DNA of 6,921 bases from the NCBI GenBank assembly GCA_945912085.1, contig CAMEBJ010000067.1, positions 1 through 6,921 of the forward strand, in the 5' to 3' direction. The DNA is from an uncultured Bacteroidales bacterium (GTDB lineage: Bacteria > Bacteroidota > Bacteroidia > Bacteroidales > UBA932). Shown here one piece after another: positions 1 to 6,712 of the stretch; the stretch's first letter is position 1, and each line of letters begins with the position of its first letter. The notes under the pieces are model-generated. The model worked only from the letters and a program-made list of their open reading frames with translations, was not told where the DNA came from and ran no database searches. A program made the position numbers and the translations under genes.

Positions 1-3
1 CTG

Positions 4-34
4 CAAAGATAAGCATATTTTTCAATCTGGCAAT
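4..34 (-). promoter_or_regulatory. Bacteroidota-type promoter reading leftward out of the window
   Basis: Read on the minus strand, the sequence has ATTG (31-34), a 19-nt spacer, then TATCTTTG (4-11). This matches the Bacteroidota primary sigma factor consensus of TTTG or TTG, about 19-21 nt, then TAnnTTTG, with one mismatch in the -33 box. Transcription would start just beyond the left edge, so the gene it serves is not visible. It would be divergent from the carboxylase-like gene at 161. Confidence 0.6.
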
Positions 35-129
35 ATGCCGTTGAATAATATTTTTATTTTTCTACAGCCGGCATTCGGAGACGCTGCTTATTTTTTCAAG
101 AAACACAGAGTATTCAATATAAAAATAAT

Positions 130-137
130 TATATTTG
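130..137 (+). promoter_or_regulatory. Probable -7 element for the carboxylase-like gene
   Basis: TATATTTG fits the Bacteroidota TAnnTTTG -7 box and lies 23 nt upstream of the ATG at 161, so the mRNA leader would be short (roughly 15-20 nt). No good TTTG or TTG box is found 19-21 nt further upstream, where the sequence reads like CAGAG. The promoter is therefore either -33-weak or uses an unrecognised upstream element. An AT-rich tract lies at about 44-62. Confidence 0.5.
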
Positions 138-160
138 CGAGGTTGTCATTACAATTTGTT

Positions 161-1942
161 ATGAAACGGGAAATTAAATTTTCTTTGGTTTACAGGGACA
201 TGTGGCAGTCATCAGGCAAATATGTCCCGACAGTCAGTCAGTTGAAGGAGGTGGCCCCGGCCATCATCGACATGGGATGCTTCGACAGGGTAGAGACCAA
301 CGGAGGGGCATTCGAGCAGGTGAACCTGCTTTTCGGAGAGAACCCTAACAAGGCCGTCCGCGAATGGACTGCGCCGTTCAACAAGGCAGGAATCGGCACC
401 CATATGCTGGAAAGAGGACTCAATGCCTTGAGGATGAACCCGGTTCCAGCAGACGTGAGGGAACTGATGTTCAAGGTCAAATGCAAACAGGGCACGAACA
501 TATCCCGTTCATTCTGCGGTCTGAACGACCACAGGAACCTCAGGCTTTCAGTGGAGTATGCAAAGAAGGCGGGAATGGTCTCACAGGTTGCTCTCTCAAT
601 CACCAATTCACCGGTCCACACGGTGGACTACTATATGGGTGTGGTTGACAAGGTTGTGGAGTACGGATGCGATGAAATCTGCCTCAAGGATATGGCCGGA
701 GTGGGCAGACCAACCTTCCTCGGGCAGCTTGTCAGAGACATAAAGAAGAAATACCCGCACATCCTCGTGCAGTACCACGGGCACACAGGACCCGGTTTCT
801 CAGTGGCTTCAATGCTTGAAGTGGCAAGGGCCGGCGCCGACTATCTTGATGTGGCAGTGGAGCCTCTCTCCTGGGGGAAGGTGCATCCGGATGTAATCAC
901 CATACGTGAAATGCTCAAGGCTGACGGGTTCTCCGTCAAGGACATCAATATGGATGCCTATATGGAGGTCAGGAGCCTGACGCAGAAGTTCATCGACGAA
1001 TTCCTCGGCTACTGGATCGACCCTAACAACTCCCGGATGAGTTCGCTCCTTGTGGGCTGCGGGCTGCCTGGCGGAATGATGGGCTCGATGATGGCCGATT
1101 TGAAAGGCTTCCACGGCGCAATCAACGCTTCCCTCAAGGCTCAGGGGAAACCGGAACTGACCCTCGACAGACTGATGGTGATGCTTTTCCAGGAGGTCGA
1201 GTATGTCTGGCCGCGTCTGGGCTACCCTCCTCTCGTGACCCCGTTCAGTCAGTATGTGAAGAACACCGCCCTGATGAATCTGATGAACATCCTGAAAGGA
1301 CAGCCGCGCTGGACCACCATTGACAAGGACACCTGGAACATGATTCTCGGCAAGATGGGAAAGCTTCCGGGAGAACTTGCTCCTGAAATCGTGGAAATAG
1401 CAAAGAGCAAGGGCCTTGAATTCTACACAGGAACCCCGCAGGAGGCCTTCCCGAACGAGTTGGACAAGTTCCGTTCGATGATGAGGGAAGAGGGCTGGGA
1501 CTTCGGTCAGGACGACGAGGAACTCTTCGAGTTCGCTATGCACGAGAGGCAGTACCGCGACTACAAAAGCGGCATCGCCAGGGAACGTTTCAACAAGGAC
1601 CTTGAAGCAGCCCGCGCAAAGGCAGGTGCTCCAATCGTCATCACAAGGCCTGTGGTGGAAATGCCTAAGTACGACATTGAAGGCATTGCAGCGAAATACC
1701 CTTCCGCAGTGCCGGTCCAGGCTCCCGTCAAAGGCCAGCTGCTCTGGCAGGTCGATGTGGACGATGTCTCTTCAGCCCCTGTGGTCGGCACGAAGGTGGA
1801 GGCGGGAAAGCCTTTGGCATACGTCCAGACCTACTACGGAATGGAGGAGGTCATCCCTGCAAAGGACGGCCGCATCGTCGCCATCTGCTCAAGGCAGGGT
1901 GACAACCTGGTCAAGGGAGAGATCCTTGCTTTCGTGGAATAG
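161..1942 (+). CDS. Carboxyltransferase-domain protein (PycB/OadA-like) with a non-biotinylatable carrier domain
   Basis: This 593-residue protein resembles pyruvate carboxylase subunit B and the oxaloacetate decarboxylase alpha chain: an N-terminal HMGL/5S-type TIM barrel (about 5-260), a conserved carboxylase domain (about 280-480), a linker and a biotinyl/lipoyl-like domain (about 517-593). Metal-site residues are present: RDMWQ (12-16, Asp13 and Gln16 kept), Lys176 in CLKDMAG (the usually carbamylated lysine) and the HxH pair His206/His208. Two things depart from the family. The usual AHQS motif is MWQS. In the carrier domain, YYGMEEVIPA aligns without gaps to AMKMETEIPA, putting Gly560 at the biotin-accepting Lys. 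The enzyme therefore probably handles oxaloacetate/pyruvate-like 2-oxoacids but cannot carry biotin itself; a separate carrier protein or a biotin-independent reaction would be needed. The start at 161 is chosen over an in-frame ATG at 35 because homology begins at MKREIKFSL and the -7 box lies between the two. Likely cytoplasmic, since no signal peptide is seen. Superfamily assignment is secure; the exact reaction is not. Confidence 0.92.
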   Translation: MKREIKFSLVYRDMWQSSGKYVPTVSQLKEVAPAIIDMGCFDRVETNGGAFEQVNLLFGENPNKAVREWTAPFNKAGIGTHMLERGLNALRMNPVPADVRELMFKVKCKQGTNISRSFCGLNDHRNLRLSVEYAKKAGMVSQVALSITNSPVHTVDYYMGVVDKVVEYGCDEICLKDMAGVGRPTFLGQLVRDIKKKYPHILVQYHGHTGPGFSVASMLEVARAGADYLDVAVEPLSWGKVHPDVITIREMLKADGFSVKDINMDAYMEVRSLTQKFIDEFLGYWIDPNNSRMSSLLVGCGLPGGMMGSMMADLKGFHGAINASLKAQGKPELTLDRLMVMLFQEVEYVWPRLGYPPLVTPFSQYVKNTALMNLMNILKGQPRWTTIDKDTWNMILGKMGKLPGELAPEIVEIAKSKGLEFYTGTPQEAFPNELDKFRSMMREEGWDFGQDDEELFEFAMHERQYRDYKSGIARERFNKDLEAARAKAGAPIVITRPVVEMPKYDIEGIAAKYPSAVPVQAPVKGQLLWQVDVDDVSSAPVVGTKVEAGKPLAYVQTYYGMEEVIPAKDGRIVAICSRQGDNLVKGEILAFVE

Positions 1943-1967
1943 GATTTACGGTATATTGAACTACGGA

Positions 1968-1997
1968 ACCGGCCTGCAGAAATTTCTGCAGGCCGGT
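1968..1997. terminator. Perfect 30-bp palindrome, probable bidirectional terminator
   Basis: The 15-nt arm starting ACCGGCCTGCAG (1968-1982) is followed at once by its exact reverse complement (1983-1997), giving a GC-rich stem of about 12-13 bp around an AAATTT loop. It sits 25 nt after the carboxylase-like stop and 12 nt after the metallophosphoesterase stop on the other strand, exactly between two convergent genes. The following T-tracts are poor on both sides (CTCATTCTT on the plus side), so termination is inferred mainly from stem strength and position. Confidence 0.75.
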
Positions 1998-2009
1998 CTC
2001 ATTCTTACA

Positions 2010-3851
2010 TCAATAGGAACCCTCGTCAGGCGGAGCCACAGGCCAGAACTCACGGGTATTTCCGGTGAAGGTGTTCTGGACATAGCGGTTGCCGAACCGG
2101 TCGGTTGCCCTGATTTCAACCTTTGCTGAAGGATTTTTCAACTTGTAGTAGAAAAGGTGGGAGACCGATGTCTTGTTGTACCCGGAAGCCGTGAGTCCGA
2201 GAAAGCCCACGTGATAGCCCACTGCCCAGGCATCCCTTCTGGTCCCGGAAGCAGACAGTGTCATATTCCCGCTGAAGGCTCCGTCCTCGTACACCTCGAC
2301 TGTCCAGGAGGAGTCCCAGTTCCAGATGTTCGCCCAGATACAGTCGTCACTGTCAATCTGGAATCTGAATGTTTCAGAACCTCCCTGGAGATAATCCAGA
2401 TTTCCGCGATACATCCGGATTTGACAGGAAGCGTTCAGGTCAACACCTTTGTAGAGCCAGCTTTCGATTGTCGGACCATTCACCTTGTAGTAGGCATAAC
2501 CGTTCGGAGCTCCGTCAGTGTTGACCGTTGACCTCCACCATGCACCGCAAACGGCAGCGTGAATGTGCTCATATCTGTTTGCATAAATGCCATTGGCGGA
2601 ATAATGGGTATGTCCTGCCATAATATGGCATCCCCCGAATGACTCTATCTGCTCAACAACTTCCTTGACATTGTTTGAAGAAGTGCCTCCGAGCGGGATG
2701 TGAACACAGAGAATCACCATCTTGTCTTTCGGGACATTTGCAAGGTCCTGACGTAGCCACTCAACCTGGTCGTCACGGAAGCCAAGGCTGTATTTGTTGT
2801 GATTTGTGAACAGGATGTTGTCCATCGCAACGATGTGGGCATCTCCCCTGTCAAAAGAATAGTTTACAGGGCCGAAAGCCTTCTTGAATGCCGACTCTGC
2901 ACTGATATCCGATGCCACTGAATAAGTACCGGGGTCGATTCGTCTGTTGTCGTGATTGCCCATCACCTGGAAAAGAGGCATTCCGATCTTTGTCAGAGTC
3001 ATCTCCTCCTTCATTGCAGGGAAAATTCCGTTCTTGGAGTTGTAGTCCGTGTCGGCATTGTTGTATCCGACATCACCGAGAGTGATTCCGTAGCAAGGAA
3101 TGCCGGCAGGAAGGGCTGAAAGCGTCTGACGGATGTCCGGCACCGTCTCGGTCCTGAACCTCATCACATGCCTGTTCTGGTTCTGACACTGCGGGTCCGC
3201 AAGGCAGAAAAGGTAAAATTCCTTTTCCGGCTGCGCAAGAGGTTCAAGGACAAAGTCATACCTGGCCCTGTCCTGTTCGATTGTCTCCCAGAAGCAGACC
3301 TGATCGTCCTTCATCGGAATCTTGTAACCGGATGGGACGGAAATATTGATGTGGTAGGAATATTCACAACCCTTGAGCTGGTACACCCCCTTTTCATCAG
3401 TGACGGCACAGGAATATCCGTCACTCACCGTCACTCCCGGAATCGGATTTCCGTCAATGTCGGAGACAAGACCGCAGAAGTCCATTCCCTCCTCAAGCGA
3501 AACGGCTCCCTTGTGGAACGTCGCACTGCCGAGCAGTACCCTTTCCAGTCCGCGCACAAGATAGACATAGTATTCCATTTCATATACAAATCCCTTCGGG
3601 AGAATGACATCCACACCGGAAGAAGAGAGTGTCCCCGGCTTGATGACCGATTGAAACCTGTACCTGGAGTCTTTCGATTCAAAGGCAATGAGGTCACCAC
3701 TCTCAAAGCCGGAACCGGAGATGTGGTAAGGTTCGCCGGCGGACACTTCTGCTTCCAAGACAGACACTCCTGAAGGCATAGTCAGCTTCTCCTCCCTGTT
3801 GCAGGAGAGAAGCAGAACAGAAACAAGAGTCAATATCAGATATCTTTTCAT
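2010..3851 (-). CDS. Calcineurin-like metallophosphoesterase lipoprotein with N- and C-terminal accessory domains
   Basis: This 613-residue protein starts with an SpII signal peptide ending LLLSC (Cys17), followed by NREE, acidic residues compatible with a Bacteroidota surface-export signal. Residues about 25-115 look like an IPT/TIG-type beta domain (GEPYHISGSGFESGD). About 122-205 is a MetallophosN/carboxypeptidase-regulatory-like fold (GLVSDIDGNPIPGVTVSDG). The catalytic core spans about 210-430, with DPQ (219-221), GD (259-260), GNHD (298-301), His384 in CVHIPL and GHTH (413-416), the dinuclear-metal phosphoesterase motif set. About 455-610 fits the MetallophosC type. The first motif is DPQ rather than DxH, a variant known in some families such as CPPED1. 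It is the last gene of the Sus-type operon, starting 11 nt after the DUF1735 gene, and has no obvious SD. It presumably hydrolyses a phosphomonoester or diester on the ligand taken up by the SusCD pair, acting at the cell surface or in the periplasm. The fold and catalytic class are secure; the substrate is unknown. Confidence 0.95.
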   Translation of the reverse strand: MKRYLILTLVSVLLLSCNREEKLTMPSGVSVLEAEVSAGEPYHISGSGFESGDLIAFESKDSRYRFQSVIKPGTLSSSGVDVILPKGFVYEMEYYVYLVRGLERVLLGSATFHKGAVSLEEGMDFCGLVSDIDGNPIPGVTVSDGYSCAVTDEKGVYQLKGCEYSYHINISVPSGYKIPMKDDQVCFWETIEQDRARYDFVLEPLAQPEKEFYLFCLADPQCQNQNRHVMRFRTETVPDIRQTLSALPAGIPCYGITLGDVGYNNADTDYNSKNGIFPAMKEEMTLTKIGMPLFQVMGNHDNRRIDPGTYSVASDISAESAFKKAFGPVNYSFDRGDAHIVAMDNILFTNHNKYSLGFRDDQVEWLRQDLANVPKDKMVILCVHIPLGGTSSNNVKEVVEQIESFGGCHIMAGHTHYSANGIYANRYEHIHAAVCGAWWRSTVNTDGAPNGYAYYKVNGPTIESWLYKGVDLNASCQIRMYRGNLDYLQGGSETFRFQIDSDDCIWANIWNWDSSWTVEVYEDGAFSGNMTLSASGTRRDAWAVGYHVGFLGLTASGYNKTSVSHLFYYKLKNPSAKVEIRATDRFGNRYVQNTFTGNTREFWPVAPPDEGSY

Positions 3852-3862
3852 AACTGTCGGAT

Positions 3863-4927
3863 TTAGTTGTAATGTTCACTGTTTTCGTCCTGCCATTCAT
3901 TGACACCGTCGCGGATTCTGTTCCTGAAGGACAGGGTGTCGGTCACCACATTGCGAAGACCTGCCGCATCGGTGAAACTGTAGTTCAGATAGAGTTTGCG
4001 GTCCTGAAGGAGGCGGGCACCGTTGTAGGATGATCCCAAGTCGGTGACTGCCGGGCCTCCGGCTGCATCAGACAGCGTGAGAGCACCGTCCTTCAGGGTA
4101 ATGTTCAGCTGGCCTGCCAGATAGCCCGTCTTGTCAGCCTGAACGGTGTCAGGTGCAATTGTCCTGAGCACGCACAGGTCGTCAGAATTGATTTCCTTGT
4201 GGTAAGCCTTCGTTTCCTGGAGATTGCCCCCTGCATCATAGATTTCGGTCTTGCCATTGTGGTACCAGTTACCGAAAAGCATATTCTCGTACCTGAGGGC
4301 AATCACCTCGTAGGACTTCGAGCGCAGAACCGTGTCCACATTGGCCGAAGTGATTCTGAAACCTATGGCATAGTAAGGCTCCGGACCGGCATTCGGAAGA
4401 GAAAGGAAGGCGAGGGAATCGGCTTTGACGGTAATCGTGCCGGTGTGCTTGCCGCGCGCAATCCTGATGCAGTTGCCCTCAGGCACCTTCACTGCATCCG
4501 AAGGCAGAGGAGTAAGGGAAGTGATGCCGCTGGAGGCAATTGCCGTTTTCACATAATCCTGGCTTACTGCACCTACGGAAGTCGTTCCGCTCATTTCAGT
4601 AAAAGCGGTGAACGGGCCTTCAGCTGCCGGGACGAACTGCCTCAGGTCAGATGTGACCAGATTGTCGTCAAACGCGTACCAGACCTCCCTGTCCTTGTCA
4701 TTGCTGATCACTCCTCCGAGGACCGCTCCTACCTTGAACTCCATTCCCTCCCCGACGACAAAGGTCCTCAGGTCGTACTGATAGGCCACATAGACCCCGC
4801 TGTAATCATAGTCCTTGACATAATCTTCGTAACATCCCGTCAGAGAGACGAGAGTCAGAAGGGAAAGTCCCGGGATCAAATATTTCTTAAAATCAAACAG
4901 TTTCATAACAAACAATATATTTTTCAT
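3863..4927 (-). CDS. DUF1735-type surface lipoprotein in the SusE position
   Basis: This 354-residue lipoprotein has a signal peptide with lipobox SLTGC (Cys32) followed by YEDY, acidic residues just after Cys as in Bacteroidota surface-export signals. Residues about 48-210 resemble the DUF1735 (BT_3987-like N-terminal) beta-sandwich. They end in the segment around TVLRSKSYEVIALRYENM that leads to MLFGNWYHNG, where a lipocalin/DUF4361-like C-terminal domain (about 215-354) begins. No catalytic motif is visible. Proteins like this follow susD in many Sus-type loci and are thought to be accessory ligand-binding lipoproteins; ligand binding here is inferred. The start at 4927 is chosen because AGGAG lies 8 nt upstream. 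An alternative ATG at 4906 gives 347 residues and a more typical signal peptide (MKLFDFKKYLIPG). An upstream in-frame ATG at 5014 lies inside susD and would destroy the signal peptide, so it is rejected. The gene begins 11 nt after the susD stop and ends 11 nt before the phosphoesterase. Confidence 0.88.
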   Translation of the reverse strand: MKNILFVMKLFDFKKYLIPGLSLLTLVSLTGCYEDYVKDYDYSGVYVAYQYDLRTFVVGEGMEFKVGAVLGGVISNDKDREVWYAFDDNLVTSDLRQFVPAAEGPFTAFTEMSGTTSVGAVSQDYVKTAIASSGITSLTPLPSDAVKVPEGNCIRIARGKHTGTITVKADSLAFLSLPNAGPEPYYAIGFRITSANVDTVLRSKSYEVIALRYENMLFGNWYHNGKTEIYDAGGNLQETKAYHKEINSDDLCVLRTIAPDTVQADKTGYLAGQLNITLKDGALTLSDAAGGPAVTDLGSSYNGARLLQDRKLYLNYSFTDAAGLRNVVTDTLSFRNRIRDGVNEWQDENSEHYN

Positions 4928-4935
4928 CCGACATT

Positions 4936-4946
4936 CTCCTACCTCC
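4936..4946 (-). promoter_or_regulatory. Strong Shine-Dalgarno for the DUF1735 gene, overlapping the susD stop codon
   Basis: On the minus strand, GGAGG and then AGGAG precede the ATG at 4927, with AGGAG ending 8 nt before it. The susD stop TAG (4939-4941) is embedded between the two. The other starts in the window (161, 3851, 6702) have AT-rich leaders with no SD, as is common in Bacteroidota, so this site is the exception. It favours the 4927 start and suggests re-initiation by ribosomes finishing susD. Confidence 0.5.
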
Positions 4947-6702
4947 AGCTCTCCCAGCCCTGATTCTGAACAAGGGCGCATCGGCTTGCATCGTAATACG
5001 GAAGCGGCAGCCAAGGGGATCCGAACACCCTTTTTTCAACAGTCTCGTACTTCAGGCCTTCCGATGAGAAGACCGGCTTGGTAACATCCACATTGAGGGT
5101 CTCCCTCCAGGTGGATTCGGTGCTCCATCTTCTGAGGTCGAAGAACCTCTGTCCCTCAAAGCAGAGTTCAATTCGTCTCTCGTTCCTCACAAGAAGGTCG
5201 AAAGCCTCTTCCCCAAGACCAGCTACCTCATCCAGGTAAGGGTCTGAGCCACCGGCTCCAATCCCCGCTTTTCCTTCGACGGTAGTCCTGCTCCTGAGGT
5301 ATCTAAGAGCCTGGACTGGCGTGTAACCGAAAAGTGTTGCCTTCGGACCGCTGACATGATTGGCAGCCTCGGCAAAGACAAGGCACATCTGGGCCCATCT
5401 GAAGAAATATATGGATCTCGGCTGGGTGTTTAGCTTGTCGTCATTCAGGTTCCACTCCAGGTTGACATATTTGCGGATGAAGAGATTGGTCAGAGGATTG
5501 CCTGTCTTTCCTGCGGCATCCTTTCCTCCCTGTGACATATCAAAGGTGTACATTGTCTCCCCGTTGGAAGGACGGACAAGGTTTCGCCCGTTGTAATTGA
5601 TTGTGCTGTAGAACCTCGGATCCCTGCCCTCGTAAGGTTTGGACTGGTCATATCCCGACCGGGCATCAGTCACAGGGTAGCCGTTGGCCATCGGGAAGGC
5701 ATCGACAAGATTCTGGGATGCACCGACTGCGCCATCTCCGCGGAATCCTTCCGGATAGAAAAGTTTCTCAATGTTGGAGTTGGTGTTCCAGTCGGAAGTC
5801 ATCACAATCTCCATCGAGTTGGGCCACAGCCAGGTGAATTTGTCCGCAGGGTTGAAGCCGTGGGCTCCGTCCTTCAAGAGTTTGAAATCCATTACCTCCG
5901 CGGCATACTTGGCAGCCTTTTCCCACCTGGTGACATCATTCTCAGGATTGAACGCAGGAGATGCCCATTCCAGACAGACAAGGGCTTTGAGAGCCTTCAC
6001 GGACACTCCGTCGAAGCGTTTCCATCTCGAAGCACCGTCAATTGTAGTGTGAAAGCCGAAATCATCGCGGTTCGCCTCTGGAAGATACACAAGAGCCGAG
6101 TCACAGTCCTCAAGAATCTGTGAGACACATTCATCATAGGTTGCACGCCGAATCTGTGAGGCATCCTGGTCGAACACGTCAACCGGAGCCGTGACAATCG
6201 GCACCCCGAGCAACACTCCGTCCGTGCCCCTTCCCCCGAACCATCTGAGAAGATTGAAACCGTACCAGGCCCTCAGGGCGTAGGCATCGCCCTGGAGATA
6301 GCGCTGCAGAAGGGCATTATTCTCATTGTCAACCAGATAGCGGGTATTTTTTCCGACATCATCCTTGAGGAAGGTGTTGACATACATCAATGCCTTGTAA
6401 TCCCTTTTCCAGTAGGCCTCGAAAGGATTCGCGTCAGGCGAAAGCACTCCGGTGCCGTACTTTCTCATCGTTGATGAAGATGAACTCATCACGGCGTCGT
6501 CTGTCACCGCGTCAAGGTAAATATACTCGTTGGTGATGTAGGAGGTCGGCATCAGGTCATAGGCCTTCTCTACGAAACCCCTTATGTATGAAGGGTATTC
6601 CGAAATATTAGCATCTGTCACGTTCCCGTCAGGAAGCGGATCGAGGAAATCGCAGCCTGCGGCCAGAAGGACAAATGAAGATATAATCAATATTCTTTTC
6701 AT
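4939..6702 (-). CDS. SusD/RagB-family outer-membrane ligand-binding lipoprotein
   Basis: This 587-residue protein has a lipobox LAAGC (Cys17) after a short signal peptide. The N-terminal region (about 18-250) has the TPR-rich SusD-like pattern: GFVEKAYDLMPT, EAYWKRDYKALMYVNTFL and the block GDAYALRAWYGFNLLRWFGG (about 138-157) that is typical of the family. The C-terminal SusD/RagB domain carries FFRWAQMCLVFAEAAN (433-448), ALRYLRSRT (465-473), NERRIELCFEGQRFFDLRRW (507-526) and the closing PLPYYDASRC...QNQGW. Length is within the usual range of about 500-650. SusD proteins cap the SusC channel and deliver ligand to it from the cell surface. The gene starts 10 nt after the susC stop. No substrate can be inferred, since SusD sequences diverge strongly around the binding site. 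Family assignment is very secure. Confidence 0.97.
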   Translation of the reverse strand: MKRILIISSFVLLAAGCDFLDPLPDGNVTDANISEYPSYIRGFVEKAYDLMPTSYITNEYIYLDAVTDDAVMSSSSSTMRKYGTGVLSPDANPFEAYWKRDYKALMYVNTFLKDDVGKNTRYLVDNENNALLQRYLQGDAYALRAWYGFNLLRWFGGRGTDGVLLGVPIVTAPVDVFDQDASQIRRATYDECVSQILEDCDSALVYLPEANRDDFGFHTTIDGASRWKRFDGVSVKALKALVCLEWASPAFNPENDVTRWEKAAKYAAEVMDFKLLKDGAHGFNPADKFTWLWPNSMEIVMTSDWNTNSNIEKLFYPEGFRGDGAVGASQNLVDAFPMANGYPVTDARSGYDQSKPYEGRDPRFYSTINYNGRNLVRPSNGETMYTFDMSQGGKDAAGKTGNPLTNLFIRKYVNLEWNLNDDKLNTQPRSIYFFRWAQMCLVFAEAANHVSGPKATLFGYTPVQALRYLRSRTTVEGKAGIGAGGSDPYLDEVAGLGEEAFDLLVRNERRIELCFEGQRFFDLRRWSTESTWRETLNVDVTKPVFSSEGLKYETVEKRVFGSPWLPLPYYDASRCALVQNQGWESWR

Positions 6703-6712
6703 CAGACTTGTG

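Noticed and set aside
35..160. In-frame ATG at 35 extending the carboxylase-like protein by 42 residues
   Set aside because: The extension is AT-rich and low in family similarity, it spans the likely -7 box at 130-137, and the family-like sequence begins at the Met at 161.
809..1543. Long minus-strand open frame of 244 codons inside the carboxylase-like gene
   Set aside because: It lies wholly antisense to a strongly conserved coding region, its translation has no recognisable domain, and such shadows are expected in GC-richer coding DNA.
4199..4963. Plus-strand open frame of 254 codons antisense to the DUF1735 gene
   Set aside because: It shows no domain or signal peptide, while the minus strand carries a clear lipoprotein within an operon. 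The same applies to the plus-strand frame at 3168-3773.
4928..5014. Upstream ATG at 5014 as the start of the DUF1735 protein
   Set aside because: It would overlap susD by 76 nt and bury the signal peptide and lipobox behind 29 non-hydrophobic residues.
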